DNA of 64,000 nt, taken from the NCBI RefSeq assembly GCF_019443125.1, contig NZ_JAHYXK010000015.1, positions 1 through 64,000 on the forward strand, in the 5' to 3' direction. Shown one piece after another: positions 33,739-43,600 of this stretch. Within the stretch, counting starts at the first letter, position 1; each line of letters begins with the position of its first letter. This DNA is from Pontibacter aydingkolensis. GTDB taxonomy: Bacteria > Bacteroidota > Bacteroidia > Cytophagales > Hymenobacteraceae. The notes below the pieces were generated by a model. That model was not told the DNA's origin, ran no database searches, and saw nothing but the letters and a program-made list of their open reading frames with translations. The position numbers and the translations under genes were made by a program.

Positions 33739-35130
33739 ATGGAAGAAAAGAACCTTGGTCGTATTCTGGTCATCGATGATAATGAAGATATACTTTTCTC
33801 GGCGAAGATGCTGCTGAAGAACTATGCCAGGGAAGTGGTGATGGAGAAGAATCCGAAGAAGATCCCGTTCCTGATGAACAACGAAGACTTCGACCTGATC
33901 ATGCTGGATATGAACTTCAGCCACGACATAACCAGCGGCCAGGAAGGGTTTTACTGGTTAAAGGAGATACTGAATTACGACCCATCAGCAGTAGTGATTA
34001 TGATTACCGCTTTTGGCGATGTGGAGATGGCTGTGCGAGCCCTGAAGGAAGGCGCAACCGACTTCGTACTAAAGCCCTGGCAAAACGAAAAACTGGTGGC
34101 CACACTTTCTGCGGCCTCTAAGCTGCGTAAATCTTACAAAGAGGTCAGCCACTTAAAAGAAGTAAACCGCACACTAGCCAGCCAGGTTAACGCTCCCCAA
34201 CCAGACATTATACAAGGCCAGAGCCCAGCCATGCGCCAGCTTTTCTCTATCATAGACAAAGTAGCCAGAACAGATGCCGATGTATTACTGCTGGGCGAGA
34301 ACGGAACCGGAAAGGAAGTAATAGCCCGTACCATACACCAGCGCTCCACACGGGCCGATAAGGTTTTTGTAAGCGTAGACATGGGTGCCCTGACAGAATC
34401 GTTGTTCGAGAGTGAGCTGTTCGGCCATAAGAAAGGCGCTTTTACCGATGCCAAAGAAGACCGCATAGGCAGAATAGAGGCAGCTGATGGCGGAACGTTG
34501 TTCCTCGATGAAATTGGCAACTTGTCGCTGGCGATGCAGGCTAAATTGCTTACCGTTTTGCAGCGCCGCGAAGTAATTCGCGTGGGCACCAACAAACCCA
34601 TTCCGGTAAACGTGCGCCTGATCTGCGCTACCAACATGCCCCTGAAAGAAATGGTGCAACGCAGCGAATTCAGGCAGGACCTGCTGTACCGTATTAACAC
34701 CGTAGAACTGAACCTGCCACCTTTGCGCAACCGTGCGGAGGATATTCCTTTGTTTGCCGAGCATTTTCTGGCAACTTATGCCCACAAGTATAAACAACCA
34801 GTAAAACGGCTTGGGACAGCAGCGCTTGAGCGCTTAAAAAGGTACAACTGGCCCGGAAACATCCGTGAATTACAACATGCCCTGGAGCGTGCCTCTATCA
34901 TGAGCGATAACAGGGAATTGGAGTCGGATGATTTCTTTTTCCTGGCTGAGACGGAAGCTACTCAAGGTCCTCCTCAACTGGAAGCCCAAAGCCTGGACCT
35001 AGACGATCTGGAGCGGGAGGCAGTACAACTGGCTATGCAAAAACACGAAGGCAATGTTTCGAAAGCAGCCAAAGAGTTAGGCTTGTCAAGAGGTGCACTT
35101 TACCGCAGACTGGAAAAGTATGAGCTTTAA
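33739..35130 (+). CDS. Sigma54-dependent response regulator (NtrC family)
   Basis: A 463-residue transcription activator with the full NtrC layout. Receiver (about 1-135): acid pocket IDDNED, phospho-acceptor Asp57 in IMLDMNF, and conserved KPW. AAA+ domain (about 155-390): Walker A GENGTGKE, the sigma54-contact loop GAFTDA, Walker B LFLDEIGN and the arginine-finger region NTVELNLPPLRNRAEDI. C-terminal Fis-type helix-turn-helix: EGNVSKAAKELGLSRGALYRRL. It is translationally coupled to the histidine kinase, whose ATG overlaps its end by 11 bp. The divergent palindromes are its probable binding sites, and the divergent ABC operon its probable target. Confidence 0.93.
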   Translation: MEEKNLGRILVIDDNEDILFSAKMLLKNYAREVVMEKNPKKIPFLMNNEDFDLIMLDMNFSHDITSGQEGFYWLKEILNYDPSAVVIMITAFGDVEMAVRALKEGATDFVLKPWQNEKLVATLSAASKLRKSYKEVSHLKEVNRTLASQVNAPQPDIIQGQSPAMRQLFSIIDKVARTDADVLLLGENGTGKEVIARTIHQRSTRADKVFVSVDMGALTESLFESELFGHKKGAFTDAKEDRIGRIEAADGGTLFLDEIGNLSLAMQAKLLTVLQRREVIRVGTNKPIPVNVRLICATNMPLKEMVQRSEFRQDLLYRINTVELNLPPLRNRAEDIPLFAEHFLATYAHKYKQPVKRLGTAALERLKRYNWPGNIRELQHALERASIMSDNRELESDDFFFLAETEATQGPPQLEAQSLDLDDLEREAVQLAMQKHEGNVSKAAKELGLSRGALYRRLEKYEL

Positions 35131-36475
35131 CAATTACAGGCTCCAGCTTTTGTTCAGGGTGATGCTGCTGGCCATAACCATATACTTTTTTGCCCGCATA
35201 AACTTCGATCCATTTTACCGTGGTACCTACATCGCATTGGGTGTTGCAATACTTGTGCAGGTATGGCTACTGGTGCTTTTGCAAGACCGTACAAACAAAC
35301 TGTTTCTGCGCTTTCTGAACTCAGTAAAATACGATGATTTTACTGAGCTTTTCAAGGTAAGCGCAGAAGGTAAAAGGCAGCGTGAACTATCTCTAAAGCT
35401 AAACGAGGTAATGCATAAGTTTCGGGAGGTGCGGGCCGAGAAAGAAGCGCACCTACAGTACTTCGAGATGATCGTGCAGCACATCGGCATCGGCATCATC
35501 AGCTACAAACCCGACGGTACGATCATGTTGCTAAACCACGCTGCCAAAAAACTACTGAAGGTTGGCCAGTTGCAGCAGGTGCAGGAACTCGAAACAGAAA
35601 GTCCGGAACTGGCCCAGGGTCTGCAACTGCTCGAACACAACGGTAAAATGCTGGTGCCTTTAAAGCATGGCGCCGACCAGGTAAACCTCTCGGTACATGT
35701 AATGGAGCTTTCCATACTGGGTGATAGAATCAGGCTGGCTTCTTTGCAGAACATACAAAAGGAACTGGAGGAGAAAGAGATGGAGGCCTGGCACAACCTG
35801 ATAAAGGTGCTCACCCACGAGATCATGAACTCAGTAACACCAATTGCCTCCTTGTCTGCAAGCGCCTACGAAGAATTAAACAGCTACACCGATACCGAGG
35901 CAGACGAGATCACGATGCTGAAGGATGAACTGGTAGATGTAAGCCAATGCCTGCACACGATCAGCAGACGCTCTGACGGGCTGATTAAGTTTGTGAACGA
36001 CTTCCGTAACCTTACCGCAATCTCGTTGCCGCAGCTAAGCAGGTTTAGCGTAAACGAGATGCTGATGGAAATGAAGACACTCATGCGTGAGCAGCTTGCC
36101 CAGAAACATGTGAAGCTTCAGGTTGATGTACCCCAGGACAGGCTGTTGTTATCTGCAGACAGTTCTATGATTGAGCAGGTGCTCATCAACCTTATAAAAA
36201 ATGCTATAGAAGCGGTGCAGGAGCAGCCAGAACCAAAGATCATACTTCGGGCTTACCACGACGAGCGCAGCCGCATTAGCATAGAGGTTGCCGACAACGG
36301 TACCGGCATGACGCAGGAAGCTCAAACGAAGATATTTATTCCATTCTACTCTACTAAAAAGACAGGTTCTGGTATCGGCCTCAGTTTATCACGCCAGATC
36401 ATGCGTCTGCACAAAGGCTCCATTTCGGTACAATCGGAGTTAGGCAAAGGTACCAGGTTTACACTTCGGTTTTAG
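35120..36475 (+). CDS. Membrane sensor histidine kinase
   Basis: I use ATG 35120 (MSFNNYRLQLLFRV), which gives 452 residues and an 11-bp overlap with the regulator; an ATG at 35093 would add nine unlikely residues. Two membrane helices occur at about residues 10-27 and 36-56, with almost no extracytoplasmic loop. A PAS-like domain (about 115-215, HIGIGIISYKPDGTIMLLNHAAK) follows. The dimerisation domain has phospho-accepting His233 in VLTHEIMNSVTPI, and the ATPase domain has LINLIKNAIEAV, ADNGTGM and GSGIGLSLSRQIM. It phosphorylates the sigma54 regulator encoded upstream. With no large sensory domain outside, it probably senses a membrane or cytoplasmic signal. Confidence 0.92.
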   Translation: MSFNNYRLQLLFRVMLLAITIYFFARINFDPFYRGTYIALGVAILVQVWLLVLLQDRTNKLFLRFLNSVKYDDFTELFKVSAEGKRQRELSLKLNEVMHKFREVRAEKEAHLQYFEMIVQHIGIGIISYKPDGTIMLLNHAAKKLLKVGQLQQVQELETESPELAQGLQLLEHNGKMLVPLKHGADQVNLSVHVMELSILGDRIRLASLQNIQKELEEKEMEAWHNLIKVLTHEIMNSVTPIASLSASAYEELNSYTDTEADEITMLKDELVDVSQCLHTISRRSDGLIKFVNDFRNLTAISLPQLSRFSVNEMLMEMKTLMREQLAQKHVKLQVDVPQDRLLLSADSSMIEQVLINLIKNAIEAVQEQPEPKIILRAYHDERSRISIEVADNGTGMTQEAQTKIFIPFYSTKKTGSGIGLSLSRQIMRLHKGSISVQSELGKGTRFTLRF

Positions 36476-36476
36476 T

Positions 36477-36850
36477 GTCGTTATGGGTTGTTCGTTGTTG
36501 GTTATTCGTTGTTCGAGATGTAGAGACGCAATACCTTGCGTCTTGTTTGCCGCAGTAATAAACCTTCCTTGGCGCAGCGGTGACTTGTGACTCTGCATGA
36601 TGGGAAGTCTTCAGACTTTAGTGAGCCATACTTTATACTTTAAATATCAGCCTTAGTATAAATCCGCGATGACCTCACAGCGTCTTCCTGACCTGTGAGC
36701 GTCTTGTTTCAACGAAGCAAAGGCTACTGGCACAGCCACTCACAGGTTTTTAAAACACTGTGAGGTCTTCTGAGCAAGCCTTCTTACACTTATGAAAAAA
36801 ACGAAAAATATTGTGTCTCTACAATCACCAACAACGAACAACAAAACCTT
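36477..36850. repeat. ACGCAA-family element, carrying a nested hairpin repeat
   Basis: The left end starts 2 bp after the kinase stop: GGTTGTTCGTTGTTGGTTAT, then GTAGAGACGCAATACCTTGC. The right end (about 36790-36850) has AATATTGTGTCTCTACA and CCAACAACGAACAAC in inverted order. Within it, ATGGGAAGTCTTCAGACTTT (from 36599) also occurs in the 47500 copy. A GACCTCACAG-type hairpin (36671-36768) is embedded. Non-coding; fills the gap up to the osmC gene. Confidence 0.75.
36671..36768. repeat. GACCTCACAG-family hairpin, second copy
   Basis: Begins GACCTCACAGCGTCTTCC and ends AAAACACTGTGAGGTC, with inner GACCTGTGAGCGTC and CACTCACAGG pairing. It matches the copy at 13129-13250 in design and in long words. 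It lies inside the element at 36477-36850. Confidence 0.8.
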
Positions 36851-36902
36851 TACCTGCCTTTATCCATATACTTTAACTCTTAACTTTTAACTTAAGTCTG
36901 CC

Positions 36903-37355
36903 ATGAGTGTTTTAGAAGAAGAAGGTTTTGTAACGGTAGTCGCCAGCAACAGTGCTCCTATGGTTGCGCGTATCACGGCTGGTTCTGACAGGATGGTGAT
37001 AGACGAGTCGGGGGTGGCAATGGATTTGAAGCCCGGTGCCGACCCATATGATTATATTCTCAGCGGCTTGGGTGCCTGTACAGTAATAACGCTGCATATG
37101 TATGCGCAACGCAAAGGTTGGCCCCTGGAAAAAGCGGAAGTGAAACTGCGCCACGAACGGATACATGCCAGCGACTGCGAACAGTGTGAAGACGAAAATG
37201 CCAGACTTACCCAAGTCACCAAACACCTGCGGCTGTATGGAGATTTAACTGAAGAGCAGCGCAAAAGGCTTGAAGATATCTCAGCGAGATGCCCCGTGCA
37301 AAAAACACTGGTGGCTGGTATGAAAGTTAAGACCGTACTGGAAACTGAAGTATAG
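36903..37355 (+). CDS. OsmC family protein
   Basis: A 150-residue OsmC/Ohr-fold protein. The two reactive cysteines are Cys59 in LSGLGACTVITLHMYA and Cys130 in ISARCPVQKTL, the positions used to reduce organic hydroperoxides. An extra Cys92/Cys95 pair (DCEQC) is not part of the core motif. It belongs to the OsmC/YhfA-like side of the family; Ohr proteins differ around these motifs. It is convergent with a decayed gene, with stop codons 2 bp apart. Confidence 0.88.
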   Translation: MSVLEEEGFVTVVASNSAPMVARITAGSDRMVIDESGVAMDLKPGADPYDYILSGLGACTVITLHMYAQRKGWPLEKAEVKLRHERIHASDCEQCEDENARLTQVTKHLRLYGDLTEEQRKRLEDISARCPVQKTLVAGMKVKTVLETEV

Positions 37356-37356
37356 T

Positions 37357-38227
37357 TTATACTTTTGCTGGTTTTGTGTGTGGTAAGCTAAAGTATGCCT
37401 TTAACATATGAGAACCAACTTTAGGAGCAACACAAGCCACCTCCGACACCGCTACCAGGAAAGCTATCTTATCAAACATGTTGCGGTTGAAAAGCTTTAC
37501 CAGCGGCAACATGGATTTTACTACTCCAAAAGGCACCAATGGTATCTTACCTTTGTGGCCCGCTGCCTGACAGGCAATGCGAATCAGCTCCAGCCTGGAG
37601 TACATTTTTTGTCCGCCCAAAGGTATGATCTCCGATGGCTGCCCTATACTTTGCACAGCTACCTGTGCCAGATCACCTTTATAAATGGGGTTTGTCAGTT
37701 TATCCCCAACGCCTAAAGAGCCAATCTGTCCTTTTCGGGCCATACTTACCTCTTCTTCAAAAGCAGAAAAAAGGGCAGTAGGCTCCAGTATAGTATAGGC
37801 TAAGCCAGAGGCTTTTAATGTATCAGCAAAAGCAGCATAGGCTTTAAAGTAGGCAAGGTGTGGGTTTTGGGCTACACTATATGCCTAAGTATAAATAAAC
37901 TGCATTATGCCGGCGCGTTGTGCTTCCTGCAGAAGATTGTTGTTTGCAGTAAAATCACTATCATAAAAACTGCTCTTGCTTTTGTCTGTCAGGCTGATGC
38001 TTTTAACCAGGGCAGTGATAACCACATCTATACTTTCGCGGCAGCCAATCAGGGTATGAGGCTGGGTGGCATCTGCTATAAAAACTTCGTCGGGGGGCAG
38101 GAGAGAGGGCTTCAGCTTTCTGGACTGACCGTGCCAAAACCCTGGCGGTATATCCCTGTTGCTAAAGCGCTTTAAGGTAATAGCGCCCCAGGTTTCAGGT
38201 GGCTCCTGCCAATAATATTTTTTTCAT
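37357..38227 (-). pseudogene. Decayed NAD(P)-binding NmrA/SDR-like protein
   Basis: From ATG 38227 the minus strand reads MKKILLAGAT then a TGA at codon 11 (38197-38195), where a glycine of the Rossmann GATGxxG motif is expected. NLGRYYLKAL follows, then TAG at codon 22, and QQGYTARVLARSVQKAEAL. A frameshift follows, then DEVFIADATQPHTLIG, VVITALV, NNLLQEAQRAG, a TAG at 37887-37885, and LKASGLAYTILEPTA. The remaining 129 codons (MARKGQIGSLGVGDK ... PIYKGDLAQVAV) stay open to the end. Overall about 290 codons of an atypical SDR/NmrA-like protein remain. No intact product is possible. Confidence 0.88.
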
Positions 38228-38388
38228 AGTAGTTTTAAGCTCTTGAATACAAAGATAATTGCCGGAAAATTATTTTCTTTATAAACCCGTATAAACCCGA
38301 AGTCTTTAACTGGCTTTAGATTATTTGTTTACATATTGATAACCAGAAATACCAGATGAACTTCAGGGGTTTAAGTGATCATAATCAG

Positions 38389-39735
38389 ATGCGATTGAAA
38401 AAGTATAAAGTATTGAAGAAGTATAAACTAAAGTACGTGCTGGCATTACTTGTAAGCTGCAGCCTTACTGCCTGCGTACCCCTGGAGGAGCAGGCGCAAA
38501 GCAGCGGTGCCGGTTCAGCTGCCCAGGCTGCTATGCGCTATAAAGATTACGTGTACCACGAAAGCATACAATCGGTGCAGGCCTACCTGGCTACCGGCCA
38601 AGCTGACCAGGTGCTGAACCCGCCGGTAACTTCTATTTCGCAGGAGTTTCCGCTGTTGCTGGAGTTCGACAGACTGAACGCGGGGCCGCAGCGCCTGTTG
38701 GCTAAACTGGTGCACTGCAATGCCAACTGGACGCCCTCAAACCTGAATGAAACGCAGTACCTCTACGATTTTAATGAGTTCTTTATTACCGATGTGCAGA
38801 ACTCTGTAAATACACGCGTGCCTTATGTACATTACCGTTTCCGGGTGCCACGGGTAAAGCTCAGTGGCAATTACTTGCTGGTAGTGCAGGAGGAGGGTGG
38901 TAACCTGTTGCTAACGCAACGCCTGCTGGTTTTCCAGAACACAGTTATTGTAACCGCTAAACTGGGAGCCCCGCTTGGACCGAGTGGCCGCGAAGCCAGG
39001 CAACCGGTAGAGTTTAACGTGTTCTACAAAGATTACCCTATCGTTAACCCAGCCGTGGAGGTTAAAGCCATACTTCGGCAGAACTACCGCTGGGACAATG
39101 CAAAAAACATTAGCAGGCCAACTTTTATACATGATGCGCAACGCCGCCTCGAGTATGTGTTCTTCGAGCCAAAAGACTTGTTTAAAGGCCTTAGTGAGTT
39201 CAGGGCTTTCGATACCCGAAGCCTTACGTTTAACGGTATTGGCGTGCAAAGTATAAACCTGCAAACTAACCCCATTGCAGTAGATCTGGAGCCCGGCAAA
39301 AGCAGGCAAACAGCTGTATACAGCCAGGAGCCAGATATTAATGGTATGCGCATTTTCGGCAACAGGCAGTACGGCAGTGGTGAGGTAAACGGTGACTATA
39401 CTTTAGTGGATTTTGAGCTGAATGTAGCAGCCGAAGCGCCAGGCGCAGTATACATTACCGGCGGCCTTACCAACTGGAATCAAAAAGAGGAGGCACGCTT
39501 AAGGTATAATGCCGAAGGAAATAAGTATAGCGGGCAGATGCTTTTAAAACAGGGCTACTACAACTACTACTATACTTTAAAGCCAAACACAGGCACCGCA
39601 ACCGACGAAAGCTATTTTGAAGGAAGCCACTTCGCCACCGAAAACATCTACGATATCCTTATCTATTACCGCCCACCCGGCTCACGCGCCGATCTTTTGA
39701 TAGGGTATGAGGAACTGTTCTTTAACAGGAGGTAA
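38389..39735 (+). CDS. Type IX secretion plug-like lipoprotein (DUF5103)
   Basis: A 448-residue lipoprotein from the ATG at 38389 (an ATG at 38356 adds 11 residues). The signal ends VSCSLTAC. The body is beta-rich: TSISQEFPLLLEFDRL, FNEFFITDVQNSVNTRVPYVHYRF, LTQRLLVFQNTVIVTAKLG, and the conserved ends LTNWNQKEEARLRYN, KQGYYNYYYTLKP, DILIYYRPPGSRADLLIGYE. This set matches DUF5103, the domain of the plug protein that associates with the type IX secretion translocon in Bacteroidota. No other T9SS genes are in the window. The domain assignment is good; the function is inferred from the family. Confidence 0.78.
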   Translation: MRLKKYKVLKKYKLKYVLALLVSCSLTACVPLEEQAQSSGAGSAAQAAMRYKDYVYHESIQSVQAYLATGQADQVLNPPVTSISQEFPLLLEFDRLNAGPQRLLAKLVHCNANWTPSNLNETQYLYDFNEFFITDVQNSVNTRVPYVHYRFRVPRVKLSGNYLLVVQEEGGNLLLTQRLLVFQNTVIVTAKLGAPLGPSGREARQPVEFNVFYKDYPIVNPAVEVKAILRQNYRWDNAKNISRPTFIHDAQRRLEYVFFEPKDLFKGLSEFRAFDTRSLTFNGIGVQSINLQTNPIAVDLEPGKSRQTAVYSQEPDINGMRIFGNRQYGSGEVNGDYTLVDFELNVAAEAPGAVYITGGLTNWNQKEEARLRYNAEGNKYSGQMLLKQGYYNYYYTLKPNTGTATDESYFEGSHFATENIYDILIYYRPPGSRADLLIGYEELFFNRR

Positions 39736-39815
39736 TGTTGTTAAGTTGTGGTTTGTGTCTATATAAGCCTATAGTATGCGGGGTACGGGCATACGTATTA
39801 AAGTTTAAATAAAGG

Positions 39816-39880
39816 AGTTAACAACAGTAATTGCACTCCACACATAGTGTAGATAGTGGGAGTAGGTACTCCTGTTAGCT
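39816..39880 (+). repeat. attC-like site (left)
   Basis: A 65-bp sequence bounded by AGTTAAC (39816-39822) and GTTAGCT (39874-39880), which pair at six of seven positions. Inside, AGTA and ACTCC blocks pair with TACT and GGGAGT with two unpaired bases on one arm. This is the box order and asymmetry of an integron recombination site. It lies 32 bp before the ATG of the next gene. Confidence 0.35.
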
Positions 39881-39911
39881 GGTAGTTGGTGTGTATTTGA
39901 ATTTACGGAAA

Positions 39912-40427
39912 ATGATAAAAAAGAGCCTTTGCGTCCTAGCTGTTGTTGGCCTGTTTTCATGTGAACAGCAAGGGAACAATCCTGAAACTGAAGAAGCTAA
40001 AACTGAGCAAGTCGCAATAGAAAGTGGTCTAGAAACAAAGGTATCTGATAAAGAAGCAAGCTGGCTCAATCCACAATACCTAACAGCTGATTTCAACGGG
40101 GATGGTCATTCAGATACAGCCTTTGCCGTTATCATCAACAATAAGAAGGGCATCAGAATAAAGCACGGGAATACTAATGATGAATTTATCATAGGTGCTG
40201 GAAATAATTTCGGAAACGGTGGTGATGACTTCTATTGGGTAAAGAACTGGAACCTTGTTATTGACAGCATAACCTATGAAGTTACTTTCATGGAAGAAGG
40301 TGACATTGAAGGAAGCCGAGACGTCAAGCTTGACAACCCAGCTTTCTACATTGGAACCGAAGAAGAAAGTGGCGCTACAGTTGCTTGGAAAGAAGGCAAG
40401 TATGTTTGGATACACCAGGCGGACTAA
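39912..40427 (+). CDS. Lipoprotein of unknown function, possible gene-cassette cargo
   Basis: Start ATG 39912 (MIKKSLCVLAVVGLFSC), a complete lipoprotein signal with cysteine at 17; an ATG 21 bp earlier is less likely. The 171-residue protein has a Glu/Thr-rich linker, then YLTADFNGDGHSDTAFAVI, which resembles an FG-GAP/VCBS-type calcium-binding turn (DxNxDGxxD), and ends in EGKYVWIHQAD. No enzyme motif. The gene contains almost none of the AAGTATA words so frequent in its neighbours, and uses codons such as CTA, CCA and CAA more freely, which would suit recent arrival. It is bracketed by two 65-bp attC-like sites. Confidence 0.75.
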   Translation: MIKKSLCVLAVVGLFSCEQQGNNPETEEAKTEQVAIESGLETKVSDKEASWLNPQYLTADFNGDGHSDTAFAVIINNKKGIRIKHGNTNDEFIIGAGNNFGNGGDDFYWVKNWNLVIDSITYEVTFMEEGDIEGSRDVKLDNPAFYIGTEEESGATVAWKEGKYVWIHQAD

Positions 40428-40439
40428 AGAAAAACCAAA

Positions 40440-40504
40440 CACCAACAAGGTGCAGCTTTTATGCTCAGCTACGCTTCGTTCATCAGCTGCACTAAACGTT
40501 AGCC
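40440..40504 (+). repeat. attC-like site (right)
   Basis: A 65-bp sequence 12 bp after the stop codon, bounded by CACCAAC (40440-40446) and GTTAGCC (40498-40504). GTGCAGCT (40450-40457) pairs exactly with AGCTGCAC (40485-40492). The unpaired spacers AAG and TAAAC lie between these and the outer boxes, as in attC folds. The ending CACTAAACGTTAGCC is close to the usual TCAAACGTTAGGC form. Confidence 0.45.
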
Positions 40505-40653
40505 CAAAGGAAAGAAAAGACAGCGCCCCTCTTTGCCAAAGCCAAACAGTTTAACTTCATCATAGCTTAAAAACTCCTCTACATTCCTAATCCAAACGAT
40601 CCCTTTATCCTATCCATTTTTTTGTATATTTAAGTATCGCAAAAATTCAGGAT

Positions 40654-43600
40654 ATGAGATATAAAAGCTTTTTACAGTTTGCTGCTTTAAGCGCATTGGT
40701 GGCAATGCCGGAAATGGCACAGGCCCAGGGCACCCGCCTGCTTCGGCAGCCTGCCCTCAGCGAAAAGAACATTGCCTTTGTGTATGCCAACGACCTTTGG
40801 ATAGTCGATCGGAAAGGGACAAGCACAGACCTAGGCCTTGCGCGCCGCTTAACAACAAACGAGGGCGCCGAAACCAACCCGCACTTCTCACCAGACGGGA
40901 ATTGGATCGCTTTTACGGCACAGTACGATGGCAACACCGATGTATACCTGATGCCAACAGAGGGCGGCCAGCCGCAAAGGCTTACCTGGCACCCGGGCAA
41001 CGACGAAGTTTCAGGCTGGACTCCTGACGGGCAGTTTATACTTTTCGTTTCCAGTCGCGACGGGTATCCAACTGCCAACTCCAAGTTCTACAAAGTATCG
41101 GTAAAGGGAGGCATGCCGGAAGCCCTTAAAATACCGCAGGCCAGCAAAGGCAGCTTATCCCACGATGGTAACTTTATAGCCTACCAGCCAATCAATTCCT
41201 GGGATGCGGAGTGGCGTAACTATCGTGGCGGACAGGCACAGCCTATCTGGTTGGTTAACATGAAAGACTACTCCCTGAAGCTTACCCCACAAGCTAACCA
41301 GGAAAGGCATACAAACCCGGTGTGGCTGGATGGCGTGATATACTTTCTGTCGGAGCGTGACTACACCAGTAATATCTGGTCTTATAACCCGAAAACAGAA
41401 GAGGTAAAGCAGCATACGTTTCATAAGCAGTTCGACTGCAAGAACCTGGCTGCCGCTGCCGGCACTATCGTGTATGAGCAGGGTGGTTACCTGCACCATC
41501 TCAACCCAAAAACAAACGATACAAAGCAGTTAGCCATTGAGGTAAAAGGCGATTTCCATTGGGCGCGCGAACGCTGGGAAGATGTTGCCGCCACAAGGCT
41601 GTCTAATGCATCTTTAAGCCCTACTGGCAAGCGTGCTCTGTTCGAGCATAGGGGCGAGATCTTTACAGTACCCAAAGAAGAAGGAGACTGGCGCAACATT
41701 ACCCGCACCTCCGGAGCCGCTGACCGCTACCCGGCCTGGTCTCCTGATGGTAAAAAGATAGCCTGGTTCTCTGATGCCACCGGCGAGTATAAACTGATGA
41801 TCGGCGACCAGGATGGGCTAAGCAAACCACGCACGATCGATATCCCGAACCCGACATTCTTTTTCAGGCCGGAGTGGTCGCCAAACAGCAAGTATGTTGC
41901 CTTTACAGACACCGACTATAACTTGTGGTATGTAGAGGTTGCAAGCGGCAAAATAAAGAAAGCAGATACAGAAGGCTATGCGCACCCCAACAGATCGATG
42001 GTGCCTGTGTGGTCTCCAGACAGCAAATGGATAGCGTACACCCGCCTTTTAGAGAACCAGTTTAAGGCCGTAAAGGTGCACAACGTAGAGACAAACCAAA
42101 CGCTGCAATTAACAGATAAAATGGCAGATGCTATCTCGCCGGTGTGGGATGAGAGCGGCAAGTATTTATACTTCCTGGCCAGTACGAACTTTGGCTTAAA
42201 CACCGGTTGGCTTGATATGAGCAGCTACGACCGCCCTGTTACCCGCAGCCTTTACCTGATGGTGCTTTCTAAAGATACGCCATCTCCGTTACTGCCCCGC
42301 AGCGATGAGGAATCAGCCAGAGCCGAGAATGAAAAGGAAGAACTGAACACAAAGGCGCAGAAGGAGAAGCAGAACCCTAAAAAGAAGAACGGTAACCAGA
42401 AGCAGGAGGAAGAGAAAGTTGTGAAGAAGACTGTGCAGGTGCGCATCGACATGGAAGGCCTGGACCAGCGAATTATCCCGATTGATGTACCTGCCCGTAA
42501 TTATACCGCGTTGCTCACCGGGCCGGAAGGGCAGGTGTTTTACATGGAAAGTATACCAAACCAGTCCGGAGATAACCTGCACCGCTACAGCTTAAAAGAC
42601 CAAAAGTCAACAGAGTATATGACTAAGGTTAACGAAGCCTCTGTTTCATTTGATCGTAAGAACATGCTTTACCGCAGCGGCAGCAACTGGCACATTGTAA
42701 GCACCACAGGCGCTGCTCCCAAAGCCAGCGACTGTAAACTCAAAGTATCTGACCTGAAGGTAAAAGTAGACCCAATGGCAGAATGGAAGCAGATATTCAG
42801 GGAAGGATGGCGTTACCAGCGCGATTTCCTGTACGTGGACAATGTGCACGGTGCACCATGGGATAAAATTTACCAGTGGTACAGCCCGTGGCTGGAGCAT
42901 GTGCGCCATCGTTCGGAGCTGCACTACATTGTGGATATACTGGGCGGTGAAGTTTCGGTGGGTCACTCTTATACTTCCGGAGGTGATTTTCCGGATGTGA
43001 AACGGGTACCAATTGGCTTACTGGGTGCAGATTACGAAACAGAACAAGGTTACTACCGCATCAGTCGCATTTACGACGGCGAAGCCTGGAACCCGGACCT
43101 GCGCGCGCCGCTTCGTGCACCGGGCATTAACGTAAAGCAGGGAGATTATATACTGGCTGTAAATGGCGTAGAAGTAAAAGCACCTGAAAACCTGTACCAG
43201 TTCTTTGAGGCAACTGCCGACAGGCAAACGGTACTGCGCATCAACAGCAAACCAACCATGGAGGGCTCTCGCCTGGTAACGGTAGTGCCTATCAGCAACG
43301 AGGGTGGTCTGCGCCGCATCGCCTGGGTTGAAGGTAATCGCCGCAAGGTAGATCAGCTTTCAGGAGGCAAATTAGCTTATGTATATGTGCCTAATACCAG
43401 CCAGGCTGGCTATACTTCTTTTAACCGTTACTACTTCGGCCAGCAGGACAAGAAGGGAGCTGTGATTGATGAGCGCAACAATGGAGGTGGCTCTGCTGCC
43501 GACTACATGGTAGATATTATGAACCGCGACCTGCACGGCTACTTCAACAGCAAAGTTGGCGATCACCGTCCGTTTACAACGCCAATGTCGGGCATTTGGG

